Below, piece after piece: positions 1 through 10,840 of a stretch of DNA of 64,000 nt; positions within the stretch are counted from its first letter, which is position 1; each line of letters begins with the position of its first letter. Source of the DNA: Gordionus sp. m RMFG-2023 (lineage: Eukaryota > Nematomorpha > Gordioida > Chordodea > Parachordodidae); contig NC_088776.1 of the NCBI RefSeq assembly GCF_954871325.1, positions 32,846,508 to 32,910,507 of the forward strand. Reading direction: 5' to 3'. Under the pieces are notes generated by a model. It was not told the origin of the DNA. It did not search any database and worked only from the letters and a program-made list of their open reading frames with translations. Both the position numbers and the translations under genes were made by a program.

Positions 1-254
1 TTTAGACCTATGTGCCGACCAGCGTCAACATAAACGGGGAGGGGTGAAGGGGGAGGGGGGTAGGAACAGTTTGCATCCAATTTTTATTGAAAGGGTAGGA
101 GGTAGGCACCTTTAAGTGGTAGGATAAATTTATTGGAGGGTTATCTATTAAATTTTTAGATGAAATAGACCTTATTGCTGATTATCTACCAATTATATAT
201 TTTGCAAACAATCATGGACATCATTTTCCAAATAAAACATTATACAATTCTTTT

Positions 255-459
255 AATGAAACAGCTCATTTTAAGCCGATTTTGAAAAACGGCTAACTCA
301 ATAATTTATTAGGAAAAATATTATACACGCCTTAAGATTTTGCTCATAAATGGCACAAAGGTTTGAATAGAAATCTCGAGGCTTAGACAATATTTTTCTG
401 GCTAAAATATTGAGTTAGCCGTTTTTAAAAATCGACCCAAATCGAGCCGTTTAAACAAT
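255..459. repeat. MITE, TAGTGTTGTTAAAC family, degenerate copy
   Basis: Hairpin-like repeat. The two halves contain 'aaaacggctaactcaata' and its near complement 'tattgagttagccgttttt'. The outer ends read GCTCATTTTAAGCCGATTTT and GACCCAAATCGAGCCGTTTA. It matches the well-preserved copy at 28219-28441 across its length, including the central 'gattttgctcata' block. The terminal bases and target duplication are no longer clear on the left. Confidence 0.6.
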
Positions 460-689
460 ATTTAAATGTAATTTAAAAGGGGTAGACAATCTCAGCAAAC
501 TCATATTTATACCAAACAATACGCTAGTAATGCACTCATTGTAAATGAGGGGGTTTTCAATTGAATTTATGATCAAAAAATAACTCTTTTATATTCACAA
601 TATTTTGATAGTTGGTAGTAGAGCTAAGATAATTTAAATTATTCTTTTTTAAATTTATGAAAGGAGTAACAATATAATTAAAAAGGTGT

Positions 690-820
690 AATTAATAATA
701 GAAAAACATCGCCGCTGAAGGCCGCGAAAAGGGGAAGAGTAGGCATAGATGAGGGTTTGCATTCAGTGAAAATTTAGTCATGTATACGCTGGTGCCGACA
801 ATACTATTGGCAACGGTGCG
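690..820. repeat. Dispersed repeat, inverse copy at 33480-33640
   Basis: The segment has 'aaaacatcgcc', 'aggccgcgaaaa', 'gtttgcattcagtgaaaat' and 'catgtatacgct' in that order. The same blocks occur in reverse complement around 33480-33640. A weaker relative lies at 20590-20690. Element class is unknown, and no clear target duplication was found. Confidence 0.45.
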
Positions 821-1067
821 AGCTTCAAAAATGTAATACGGGGGCGGTGGCGTGCTAATTATTAGCCTCCGTCAACATAAGTGGCCTAAATTGGGCACCA
901 TTATAAGTTTAATATTTTTTCTATTACTAATAAATTTTTTAAGAAAAGCAAATAAAATATTCACTAAATATATGGGTATATTTTTAAATTAATTGCATAG
1001 AAAACTTATAAATTCAAAATCAATTTTAATTTTATCTTTATCATGTATAAAAATTTTATTTAAATTT

Positions 1068-1735
1068 TCCGGACATAATGATGATCTATTTTAATACAAG
1101 TAAACTCTACAGTTGAAGAATCTCTTCCACTAGGTGTGTTAGTTACCGGTACACAAATAATTTTTTCCAGCTAGCGTGGGTAAATTAGGAAGCTTGATTC
1201 TCTTTTCTCTCCAGAAATTTTGAATATTCATATATTATTTTCCGGACATAATGATGATCTATTTGAATACAAAGTAAACTCTACGGTTGAGGAATCTCTT
1301 TCACTAGGTTTGTTAGTTACCTGAACACAAATAATCTTTTTCAGCTAGCGTGGGAAGATTAGGAAGCTCGATTCTCTTTTCTCTCCAGAAATTTTGAATA
1401 TCCATATCTTGTGAATTGCATTTCCCGAGAAGAACATGGCATTCTTGTTCTAAGTCACTTAAAATAGAATCCTAATTTATACTTATTGACTGTTTAGCTG
1501 CTAACTTTGTTAAATAACTTGAATTTAATATTTCCCCTTGATTCTCAATCGTTGTATTTACTGCCCTAATATTATCATATTCTATAAGTTTGAGATGTTT
1601 AATAACAAATTCCAAAGCTGAGCGATTTTGCTCTATTATAAACTTTGACAACATCTTTAACTTTTGAAAACTAGTATATAGAAGAGTAGCCAACACAGTT
1701 AATTTTTGAAATAAAAAATTAATGAACTTACCCAT
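1068..1735 (-). pseudogene. hAT transposase remnant with a duplicated C-terminal segment
   Basis: Read on the minus strand, the segment around 1080-1200 gives a degenerate hAT dimerisation motif: PVTNTPSGRDSSTVE followed by a SSLCPEN-like stretch in the second copy. This corresponds to the family's 'PATSAPSERVFSTAG...LSPENV' region. The unit of about 165 bp occurs twice in tandem (about 1068-1230 and 1240-1410), both starting with 'tccggacataatgatgatct' on the plus strand. Upstream on the minus strand (1735-1472) an 87-codon open frame may be an earlier part of the same transposase, but I do not recognise a motif in it. In-frame stops and the duplication make this a dead gene. hAT transposases cut and paste DNA in the nucleus using an RNase H-like fold. 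Confidence 0.55.
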
Positions 1736-1826
1736 ATATTAGCACTTGTAGACCAAAACCGGAAATCGTAACGCAAGTTGTTTTTAGCATATTTTCCTTT
1801 AGTGGAATGATTTATCATTTACTAGT

Positions 1827-1834
1827 GATGAAAG
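1827..1834. repeat. Left 8-bp target-site duplication GATGAAAG
   Basis: GATGAAAG directly precedes the terminal CAGTCTTGTTAAGG and is repeated exactly at 2764-2771 after the right terminus. Eight bases is the duplication length of hAT transposons. Confidence 0.9.
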
Positions 1835-2763
1835 CAGTCTTGTTAAGGAGCGCCGCTCCTTTTTAAAAATGAGGAGCGGGAGCGGGAGTACTCCGCTCCT
1901 TTAAATTTAATATATAAATTATATTATTTTTTAAATATTAATAATATTTGTTAATTAAAATTTAATGAAAATAAAATTTTATTTTATTTAAATTTATTCA
2001 TTATTAAATGTTGAGCCGAGTTTTATATTGATTTTTCATCTAATCATTTGAAACATTAAACATCAGTTTTTCCTTTTTATATTGAAAATTTTTTGAAAAA
2101 TCTTGTAAGTCATATTAATATTCATTTTATAGATATATAAATTGGGAATATCCAAAAAATATGGAACTAAAAGCCAGATTAATTAATTTTTTAAAGAAAC
2201 AAATACCCGACGGAAAAATAGCTACAACTAGTTCACGGGAACCTTGTAATGATTTGAAAGATTTCTTTGGATTCCATGAAATCGATTACCATGAAAATAA
2301 TATATTAGATAGATATTTTTTAAATAATGATAGCAAAATTACTATTTTTGAACATTTCCATGAATTAAAAAATATTTATATTAAATACAATACCCCGCTT
2401 CCCTCTAGTGCTCCTGTGGAGCGCCTATTTAGTATCGCAAAACAGGTCTTAGGGGAGAAGCGTGGGTGTTTGTTAGATTCTAATTTAGAAAATTTATTAC
2501 TTTTAAAAGCTAATAAAAGATTATAAATATTTTGATATATCATATAATATAAATAAAACGTTTTGATAAAAAAATATGATTTTGTTTCGTGTACCTTCTA
2601 AAAAAATGAAAATCAAAGGAGCGGTTATGGAGCGGCACTCCATTAGTTGGAGCGGGAGCGCTCCTTTTAATATGTAGTAGCGGGAGCGGGAGTTCGCTCC
2701 TTTTGAGAAGGTAGGAGCGGAAGCGGGAGTCGCTACTTTTAAAAAGGAGCGTTAACAAGACTG
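1835..2763 (+). mobile_element. hAT-superfamily element with GGAGCG subterminal repeats
   Basis: A 929-bp element bounded by CAGTCTTGTTAAGGAGCG on the left and the inverted version GGAGCGTTAACAAGACTG on the right, inside a perfect 8-bp target duplication. Both ends hold many copies of GGAGCG or its complement CGCTCC (1849-1905 and 2620-2750), often doubled as GGAGCGGGAGCGGGAG. The interior keeps only the C-terminal part of a hAT transposase (2161-2526), so the element has lost its catalytic N-terminal region and is not autonomous. The element at 60409-61398 is a close relative: same TIR core, same 'gttgagccgagttttatattg' block. Confidence 0.9.
2161..2526 (+). CDS. hAT transposase C-terminal fragment
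   Basis: A 121-codon open frame that ends with the hAT dimerisation signature: residues about 80-120 read [17 protein letters not shown], then RGC, then LLLLKAN. In full hAT transposases (600-800 residues) this is the extreme C-terminus, which contributes to dimerisation and to the catalytic glutamate region. The RNase H-like aspartates and the BED zinc finger are absent, so this fragment cannot catalyse transposition. Homologous fragments lie at 12325-12762 and 60780-61220. The methionine at 2161 is only the first ATG of the open frame; the original frame probably came from further upstream before deletion. Confidence 0.75.
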   Translation: MELKARLINFLKKQIPDGKIATTSSREPCNDLKDFFGFHEIDYHENNILDRYFLNNDSKITIFEHFHELKNIYIKYNTPLPSSAPVERLFSIAKQVLGEKRGCLLDSNLENLLLLKANKRL

Positions 2764-2771
2764 GATGAAAG
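2764..2771. repeat. Right 8-bp target-site duplication GATGAAAG
   Basis: Exact repeat of 1827-1834, directly after the terminal CTG. Confidence 0.9.
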
Positions 2772-4015
2772 CATAAGGTAAATACCCGGGAAAATGATCC
2801 ATTTTCCGTGAGAACGATTCCTTTTTTCCCGTTTGTTTTTTATCTTCTTATCTTTTTATCTTTAGCGAAATTTTAAATAACTTTTTTCTATTGGAATAAT
2901 ATCAAGTTTAATATTATCTTTCATTCTCATTACATCAGCTTATTACTTTTCAACTTACTGTTAATATACTTTATTTTCTCTGTTATGTAACTTGAATATT
3001 CGATATATTGTAAAATATAATATTTTTTATCAGTTTTTGCCATCAGCAAATTGTTTGGACCAACGTTATCTTGACAAAATTTGTCTACCCATGGACTTCC
3101 AACTGTCTATCAGGGGCGTCGCTAGCCTTTAAAATCTCAGGGGGCTCAACTAAAAAGAATTTTATGGGGGCTTCGCCTCCCATACCCCATAATATGCTGG
3201 CCTTCGGCCTGAATTTGCACGGCCTTCGGCTGGGTTTTATATTAATATATTAAAATTTGCTAACTCTGAACAAATATTATAAATTTCTTATTTTGTCACA
3301 AGTGATAAAAAATGTTAATTAATTCATACCTATGCCTCAATTGGTAATGGTTTTTAAAAACCACATATTATAATTCTTAGCAACTTACATTGGCAAAAGG
3401 TTATGAAACTAATATAATTTTTTGTTACCATTTTAGACAATGTTTTATAGAATGGACTTATAAAGAAAAATTTATAGGCCTAACCAAATCAACAATTCTT
3501 GAAGAAGAGAATATAAACGACCAATCCAAATCATAATATGGTGGTTAGAGCTTCTTCTTAGATGACATGATGGAAGTTAGATAAGTAATCTAGAAAATTA
3601 TTGTGAGATATTAAATTTCTAAAAGATTATCTTCTATTTTTAATGATATATAAACGACTAGATAGTTGACCATTATTGCTTATCTAAAATAGCAATCATA
3701 TGCTCTCAGCAGCTGTAGTGATAATCTTAACTTACATAGCCACACAAATAATAGATGCTAGTTAATTTGTCATAGCAAAGACACTCACGATGTTAACTCA
3801 TATCAGAATTTATTATCATAGATAAATTGATAAAACTAAAACACTAAAAATCTTTAAAAGAAATTATGAAAATATATTGAAGCTTTGATATGGCAAGGAT
3901 GCCATATTAGAAATGAAACATTTTATAACTATAAAATAAGAACCAGAGTGATATGATGAAAGCAATTAAGGCTTTATATATTATTGTAGCACCACCTCTA
4001 GTTGGTATATTATAT
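2772..4015. other. Non-coding AT-rich stretch with one repeat fragment
   Basis: No gene seen. At 3108-3240 a fragment begins CAGGGGCGTCGCTAGCC and contains paired 'ggccttcggc' motifs. It resembles the left end of the MITE at 41805-41981 but lacks a recognisable right end. The rest is unannotated AT-rich sequence. Confidence 0.45.
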
Positions 4016-4023
4016 CATAAAAT

Positions 4024-5416
4024 TAGTGTTTGCAACGGTCCGGTCCCGTCTGGTCTCTTTTTTCAAAAATGAGACCGGGCCGATGGACCGTTAAATCAAA
4101 CCGGACCGTGGGACCACCGGTCGGGACGGTCCCATCTAAAAAAATTTTTATTAAGCTACAAAAGTTTTATTTTGCATTAAATTTATTTAAAAAGAAAAGT
4201 GTTAAATTACCAATATTTTAATTATATCATCAAATCATTTTTGTTATATTATACAATACAAATGCCTAATATTTCAAAAGAATATTAAAATACAAAATTA
4301 GTTTTTTTTAAATATATATAATGCGATAGATATTTGGTTATAAAATATAAATAAATATTTTAATTATCTTCTAAAAAATCAAAAATTATTCTATTTTTTA
4401 TCCATGATTGAACGGATTCATTCTATTTCGTTTTTTTTGTTATTTTATCATTAGCTTTAGAAAAGATCCGTTAACATGCTACAGATGTAGCCTGATGTAG
4501 TCCATTCTACTTCGGCTATAATTGGAAATCTATATTGATTCCCTTCCCACCAATCTAGTATGTTGGTCGGATATAGAATATCCGATAAATATATATCATC
4601 TTTCTCTGCTGATGTCCCAGTTCCCACGATCCCTGGTTATTCTCTTATTTCTATTCTTTTTTTGACTCTAAACCAATTTTAATACAAATAATAGAAAATA
4701 TTATTTAAATCAATAGCAATAATTTAAACCTAATATAAATAATATTTCATTAATCTTAGGTTTTTAATATTGGTTCCCAGTCCTAATCCTATAAGTATGT
4801 TTATTGTTTTAAGTTTTTATTCATATATTTACTGAGCTTCATATATATGATTGATTTACTTGTGCTTGAAGAATTGGAAAATATTTGATTTGTAGATATA
4901 TTTTACATGTTTTCCCAGCATTATCTTTTTTAAAAATATTTGTATAATTCTTTAACATTATGTAAAGAATTTGATGGATTTTTTTCATTTACATCAATAG
5001 TCATTCTTTTACCCCCTAAAGAGTGCGGTGGTTCAATAGTATTATCAACTTCTATGATTTAAAATTTCTAAAAATAAAAATATAATACCACCTACCCTAC
5101 TAAATTAAATTACTTGACGACGAATGAATTGAATGAAACGGAAGAATATAAAAAGTAAAAGATGAATGAGATATTATAAAGTGTTAGGCATTAAATAAAT
5201 ATGTTTTATAAGTGCACATTAACTTAAAAGCAATTCATTAACTTAAAAGCTATTTATTAACTAAAGAGTAATTCGTAGTATAGTAAACTTTTATCTTCTT
5301 TAATCGGTCTTAGGTCGGGCCGGACCGAACTATCGGACCGTGTTGTCGAACCGGATTGTCCCGTGGGACCCAAGAGTCTGATGAGACCGCCTTGGACCGG
5401 ACCATTGCGAACACTA
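4024..5416. mobile_element. Non-autonomous hAT-type element with GGTCCG/CGGACC subterminal repeats
   Basis: Ends are TAGTGTTTGCAACGGTCC and, inverted, GGACCATTGCGAACACTA. Left and right subterminal zones (4036-4130 and 5300-5405) carry repeated CGGTCC/GGACCG words in opposite orientation. The flanks CATAAAAT (4016-4023) and CTTAAAAG (5417-5424) agree at 6 of 8 positions, as expected of an aged 8-bp target duplication. The 1.2-kb interior is AT-rich and I see no transposase in it. Confidence 0.75.
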
Positions 5417-5469
5417 CTTAAAAGAATAGTAGTTTTTAATAATATCAAAAACAGCTTCTAAATGGCCGG

Positions 5470-5595
5470 GGAGGGTAGGAGACAATTGCCTCCAAAATAT
5501 ATAGGCATTTTTGGGGGTAGGTATTGATTTTTGGGGGTTGATATTGATTTTTTGGGGGTAGGCATTAATTTTTTGGGGGTAATTTTTGATTTAAA
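5470..5595 (+). repeat. Subterminal G-rich repeat array of the left arm
   Basis: Four or five imperfect repeats of TTTTTGGGGGTAGG / ATTGATTTTTGGGGG follow GGCCGGGGAGGGTAGG. The mirror array lies at 30540-30670. Such arrays next to an end suggest binding sites for a transposase, or DNA that can fold as G-quadruplex; both ideas are inference. Confidence 0.6.
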
Positions 5596-7646
5596 TCATA
5601 GTCTTTTTAAATTCATTAATTGATACGATTATGATGGTTATCGTTGATTTTCTGACAAATGTCAATTAAAGTAAAGATATTTTTCAATTAATAAATAATA
5701 TAAACTTTCTTTGTGAACCATTTTCAATTACCATTTTATCAAGTTAATATTTACACATTTCCTATTTGGTACTTTTCTTAGAGGTTAATATATTTATATT
5801 ATGTTTAAATTTATAGATTTTTTTAGCAGGATAAATTTTGGAGGTAATTTTTTTAGTCATGCTTAAAAACATATACCAACAAGCAAAGAATAATAAAAAA
5901 CATAATATGTAAAAAATAATTAATTGTTTCATTCTAGATGCCAAGTAACAGAACCTTATTTAAAGTGAAATGTGATTAAATTAATTGTAAAACTTCTAAA
6001 ATAAGAAGTGACAAGATACATGAACATTATGAACATAAACATCCTCATGTAAAGCCAGCTGATATGAAATTTACAAAGGTAGCCATCAAAAGAGATAATA
6101 ATAATTGGGTATACTTAAATTGTGATATTCCATATAATGTAACAAATGGAGTTGAAACCCAGTTGCAAAAAAAGACAATAACATCTTACTTCCGAAAAGT
6201 AATATTTTTAATTTATTATTGTAACTAAAGACAATAAATATTATTGAAAATATACCTTAAATTTGTGAATTAATAGAAACTAATTTTTTATTTAAAATTT
6301 TACCAATATATTAAAATAAAATTAAAGTAGGCAGGGTATAGAGAATATAAATTATATATTTTATTATTAAATATTTTTTTTTCACTGTTTATCACACTAT
6401 TTTTATATCTATATATACTTTATAAAATTCAATTTAACAATATGTTTAATAGATTAATTAATAATAATAATTTAAAACCAAAGTATTAAAAGAACTTATT
6501 AAGTTAATATAATGTAGTAAAATAATAAAAGTAAGGTAATGTTAATTTCTAAGAATTTTTAAATTTAAATCTTTTCATCTTTAATTGAATTAAGATTTCA
6601 AAGTTCTTTTACTTTTTTTTTATATAAATTTTATCCTCAAAATATGAATTGGATTCAACTATTTTCAAAATGTTATCTGTATGAATTTCATCCCCTTTAT
6701 TTGTATTATGTGTTATATTAGGTATGTTTATATTATTATCATTGTTTATTTAGCTATTAGAATTTCTTTAGATAATATACTTTCATCATGAATTTCACAA
6801 TTTTATTTATACTAATTTTTATTTATAAGATTACTATTGTTTTACAGTCATTATAATATCTTTTATGATTTCTTCATGTGATCGCAGTTTTATATTAATC
6901 TGCATCTTTTATGCCTATGAATCTTTCAATTATATTTTCAAAATGTTTTAACATTATCTTCCTAACAAAGACATTTTATTAATGTTTATGATTAACGCGT
7001 TCAAAATTTGTGAATTCCCTTTGTATTCTATATTCACCTGTGCTGTACCTATCACTTTTATCGTCTTGCCTTTGTAACCTGATAACTTTTTGTTGGACTT
7101 CATAATATTTTTAATGCCTGTTTTCTCAATCATGTATTCTTGTAGAATTAAAACATTTATTAAAAACTTAATTATAATGTAGTTAAGAAAAAAATTACCA
7201 TTTGGCTTAAATTTTATTTAAAATATAGTTTTTCATAATGAAGCAAATTATAACTCCTTTTATTTATAGAAAATCTCAGTTATTGAAGATTCACAAATTG
7301 TATTATCTCCTCATCCAATCCGCTGGTCCCAGTGAGGCGCTTACTTTGCATGAGGTATTTAATTAAATAAAATTTATATAATAACTTTTGAAGGGAATAA
7401 ATTATGAGGATATTCAAAGTCCAAGTCTTATTCAGCTATACAAAAAGAAGGAACAAAGTGACCCATTTCACTTCATATTATTTAAGATGACAAATATTTT
7501 GATTAATTTCATAATTGCTCTAGGCCCATGACAGCCATGTACAAATAAATTTCAATATCCTGTTACTCACAAGAGGTTTTAAATAATATATAATTTTTAT
7601 CCATCCATTAATTCCAGTATTTTTTTTTTATTTTTTAAACAGAAGC

Positions 7647-8177
7647 ATGATTATAACCTATAATAGAAAGGTTAATATAGATGGTTCCCTCAACCCCAGA
7701 AATTGGCTATCTTATAGCACTACTTTAGACAAAGTCTTTTGTCTATATTGTATTATGTTTGGTGGCCCTAAGTCCAATACATTTTGGACTCAACTTGGAG
7801 TAAATATTTGGAAAAACATTAAGGGTGACTTAGAGAGACACGAAGCATCTTCTTTTCATAAAGATTGTAAATATGAAAACATGACTTGGCTTGCAAATAA
7901 GCGCATTCAAGATCATTTGCTATCAAATAAGCTTGATATAATCATGGAAAATCGTAATATAGTTCATAATATTATTGATGCCATTACGTACCTTATAAAA
8001 TTTAATATAGCCTTTTGGGGTTCTTCGAATGAAGGTAATTTTATGTGCCTCATAAAATTAATGGCAAAAACGGTTCCAACTTTACGTGCATACATGGATA
8101 ACAACGAAAAATTGCGGAGAAAAATATCAGATAAAATTTTGAGCCCTTATATAAATTGCTGTCATATGGCCACGTGA
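7647..8177 (+). CDS. TTF-type zinc-finger segment of ZMYM1-like hAT transposase, copy A
   Basis: A 176-codon open segment within pseudogene copy A. Residues about 10-40 give GSLNPRNWLSYS followed by a CxxC (CLYCIMF), the core of the TTF zinc finger. A conserved LERHEASSFHKDC motif, typical of the family, follows near residue 65. The rest is the helical linker before the catalytic core. The frame ends at a stop after INCCHMAT. The next coding block (8156 on) is in another frame and overlaps by 22 bases, and the same break sits at the same bases in copy B. Confidence 0.7.
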   Translation: MIITYNRKVNIDGSLNPRNWLSYSTTLDKVFCLYCIMFGGPKSNTFWTQLGVNIWKNIKGDLERHEASSFHKDCKYENMTWLANKRIQDHLLSNKLDIIMENRNIVHNIIDAITYLIKFNIAFWGSSNEGNFMCLIKLMAKTVPTLRAYMDNNEKLRRKISDKILSPYINCCHMAT

Positions 8178-8640
8178 AAAAAATAACTGAAATTATTAAA
8201 ATAAAAATAACAAAAAGCATTATTCAAAAAATTAAAGGGAATCGTGCCTATAGCATCATATTAGATGGAACATATGATATGTCAAAAAGAATGCAAGCTT
8301 TGCTTGTACGGTATATAGAAGATGATCTGCACCCACATCCTGTAGAAAGCATCATACATGTTTTTACAACATCAGAAACCAGTGGGGAAAAAAGAAACAT
8401 GTTTTTTGTAAGTTTAATGATCTTGGTCTTTCTCTTGATTATTTGGTTGGACAAAGTATGGATGGTGCAGGGAATGTGAGAGGAGTATACAAAGGAATGC
8501 AGGCTTTAATATTGGAGGAGTATACAAAGGAATGCAGGCTTTAATATTGAACAAAAGCCATCTATATTTGGTGCCTTGCACATAGGCTAAATTTGTTGCT
8601 CATGTTTGTGGATGCAAAATTGAAATGAAAAAGACTATGG
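8156..8640 (+). pseudogene. Catalytic-core segment of hAT transposase, copy A
   Basis: The frame opens with LSYGHVKKITEII and then reads AYSIILDGTYDMSK, in which the first catalytic aspartate of the hAT RNase H-like fold is expected (ILDGT). It continues with HPVESIIHVFTTSET. Copy B keeps the next conserved block (SMDGAGNLRGVYKGMQ and CLAHRLNLVVAHVC). Here a frameshift near 8400 and a 35-bp tandem duplication (8482-8513 and 8517-8548) break it. The open segment 8156-8479 is the longest intact piece. Confidence 0.65.
8482..8548 (+). repeat. 35-bp tandem duplication inside copy A
   Basis: GGAGTATACAAAGGAATGCA and the following 12 bases occur twice with a 35-base period. Copy B has a single unit. 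This is a local lesion that arose after the arms separated. Confidence 0.85.
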
Positions 8641-8817
8641 GAATATTAGATGAGTTATATAATTTTATGAATGGAGTTAGACGTCAAGGTGTGTTTGTTA
8701 AATATCAAATGAGAAAGTCCAAGAAATCTCTTAAAAGAATTAAAAACACAACAAGGTAAATAAAATATTTAATGAAACTTATATATTTTCAGAAATTGGT
8801 CATCATCCTACAAATCT

Positions 8818-9079
8818 GTAGAAATCTATGTTTTTGAACATATTTTAGCATCATTAGTTGAATTAAAAGATTCTAATGACCTAAGCACCTCTTCCATTGC
8901 CGATGGATTATTATCCAGAGTTAAGGATGAAAATTTTATATTAAGTCTATTTATTTTGAAAGAAATATTGAAATGTACACATGAGGCTTGTATTGAAATG
9001 CAGGCAGTTGGTAATGATTTGGCTATGGTATCCAAATTAATACAACATACAAAAAATAAATTACAAAGACTAAAAGGTT
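8818..9079 (+). pseudogene. hAT transposase mid-domain exon, copy A
   Basis: One plus-strand frame reads continuously from about 8818: residues include HILASLVELKDSNDLS, then ILKCTHEACIEMQAVGN and LAMVSKLIQHTKNKLQ. This is the helical insertion between catalytic residues in ZMYM1-like hAT transposases (the 'L-x2-T...ALQ.K..D' type region). The matching segment in copy B is 22330-22070 on the minus strand. It is clipped on both sides by AT-rich intron-like sequence. Confidence 0.55.
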
Positions 9080-9721
9080 AATATTAGTTGCTATTTCTAT
9101 AAATAGTTTTAAAATATAGCTAATGGAGACAATATTTTTTAAAAATTGCATTCCTTATCTACTAGTTTTTTGAAGAAGAATAATGTAAACTGATTTGTAT
9201 AATATGAAATCAATATTCAAATTGGATCTAACAGAATTCAATAATTATGTTGAACAAAAAAAAACAAGTTGAATAAATTAAAAAATTTAAATTATTATTT
9301 ATTGCTATAGATATAAAACGTAAATATTTTTCCCTGTGCTAAATGCAATAATTAACCACCTAAATGATCGATTTAATTATGATTGTTTAAATTTTTTATC
9401 ACAAATATCCATTTTTACTCCCGCTAGAATTATGGATAATGAAAAAATAGAAGGATGGTAAATTTCCAAAATTTGTCATACTTATCAATTGGATGTCCAA
9501 AACATTTTTGATGAATATAATGATTTTCGCTCTTTATATTTGGAGTTTCAATCAATCATTTTTTGCGAAGATCTTTTGAAAGTTAAAAAGAATGACGCGT
9601 TATATATCGATGAAAATAATTTATTGATATTTTATTTGTAATTGTTTATAATTAAAGGTATTGCAAACGATCAAACTACCGAAGAAAATATCAACAGCGA
9701 AATCATGACCAAAATAAAAAA

Positions 9722-9916
9722 ATGGATAAAATATTACCATATCGACTTTTAAATCAATTAAATTCTTATTATAATTTAAATTTATTATATAAATATTTAT
9801 TAACTCTTCCTACAACTTCCTGTTCAGCCGAAAGAGCCATGAGTAAAGTAAAAATAAACAAAACTCGAATGCGGAATAAAATTTCGTACCCATTTTTAGA
9901 AAATTTACTGTTTTAA
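9722..9916 (+). pseudogene. hAT dimerisation exon, copy A
   Basis: Residues read LLTLPTTSCSAERAMSKVK followed by RMRNKISYPFLENLLF, the C-terminal hAT dimerisation motif (family form: LLTLPVTTASAERSFS...). A stop in place of a leucine codon ends the segment at 9916, but the following bases (ISSEIDVFEKFTIDDII) still resemble coding sequence up to the MITE at 9973. Copy B has the equivalent at 21500-21240. Confidence 0.7.
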
Positions 9917-9964
9917 TATCCAGCGAAATTGATGTTTTTGAAAAATTTACAATTGATTGATGAT

Positions 9965-9972
9965 ATTATAAC
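9965..9972. repeat. Left target-site duplication ATTATAAC
   Basis: Exactly repeated at 10833-10840. Copy B (around 21225-21240, minus strand) shows the uninterrupted site with a single ATTATAAC. Confidence 0.92.
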
Positions 9973-10832
9973 CAGGGATCCAAACCGAACCTGAACCGAA
10001 CCCTTAAACCGCTAAAAACCGGTATTTTTTATCGAACCCGAACCGAACCTAAACCGCTAAAAAATTCTAGCCGAACCTGAACCGAACCGATAAAATGCCT
10101 CTGAACAGGTTCGAGACTCGTGATTTTATGCTTATAAAATAATATGTAATTTATTATTAGTATAAATGAAAAAATTTCAATTATATTCTAATTATTTTAA
10201 AGATTATCATAAATCACGTTTGATTGATAAGTGTCGGTAATAATTTTTGTAAACTTTAGTAAATTGTCATTTAACAACATTTTCCTCTAAGCTTATAAAT
10301 TATAAGGCTTAGAGAAAAATTAAATCCAAAATATTATTATAAATCACATATCAAATCTGAAATCATATTGGCAGTGCATGCTACCAGAGTTAGTGTGGAC
10401 TATGGAAATATGTTTTTCAACAATTAAATTTATAAGCTATCTCCTTATAGATTTAATTTGAGTATGACGAATTTTGAAAATATATTAATTATGTGGCTTA
10501 AAAAAAATTTAAGTAAAAAAACTAAAATATTGTTCATATTAAAATTAATCATTGATATTAATTTTTATATTTATAAATTAAATTATATTTTATAATGTGC
10601 AATTAAAATAAAAGGTAGGTTTTATACATGTATTTTTTTAAATTAATGATAAAATAAAAAAATATTTTCCCTATACATAATTCGAATGTAGGTTCGAATA
10701 CAAAAGTGTTCAAACCAATTTTTAGAGGTTCGAACCGAACCGATATTTTGATATTTTACGAACCGAACCTGAACCTTGAACCGTTATTTTTATCCGAACC
10801 TGAACCGATATTCGTTTCGGTTTGGATCCCTG
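9973..10832. mobile_element. 860-bp hAT-type MITE with GAACC subterminal repeats
   Basis: Perfect 12-bp termini CAGGGATCCAAA / TTTGGATCCCTG lie between perfect 8-bp duplications. About 10 copies of CGAACC or GAACCT follow the left end (9984-10110), with the same kind of array before the right end (10690-10815). The interior is AT-rich and has no transposase. It sits in the 3' coding end of transposase copy A and is absent from the same point of copy B, so it inserted after the duplication. Confidence 0.93.
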
Positions 10833-10840
10833 ATTATAAC
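10833..10840. repeat. Right target-site duplication ATTATAAC
   Basis: Exact repeat of 9965-9972. Confidence 0.92.

Larger units (their letters stand above)
1..1074. other. Repeat-rich stretch without a supported gene
   Basis: No convincing coding sequence is visible. The first 130 bases are G-rich (runs such as GGGGAGGGG). A MITE copy lies at 255-459. Bases 690-820 resemble, in inverse orientation, the sequence at about 33480-33640: both pair a GTTTGCATyCAGTGAAAAT-type motif with a GC-rich 'aacatcgcc' motif. The remainder is AT-rich with nothing recognised. Confidence 0.5.
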
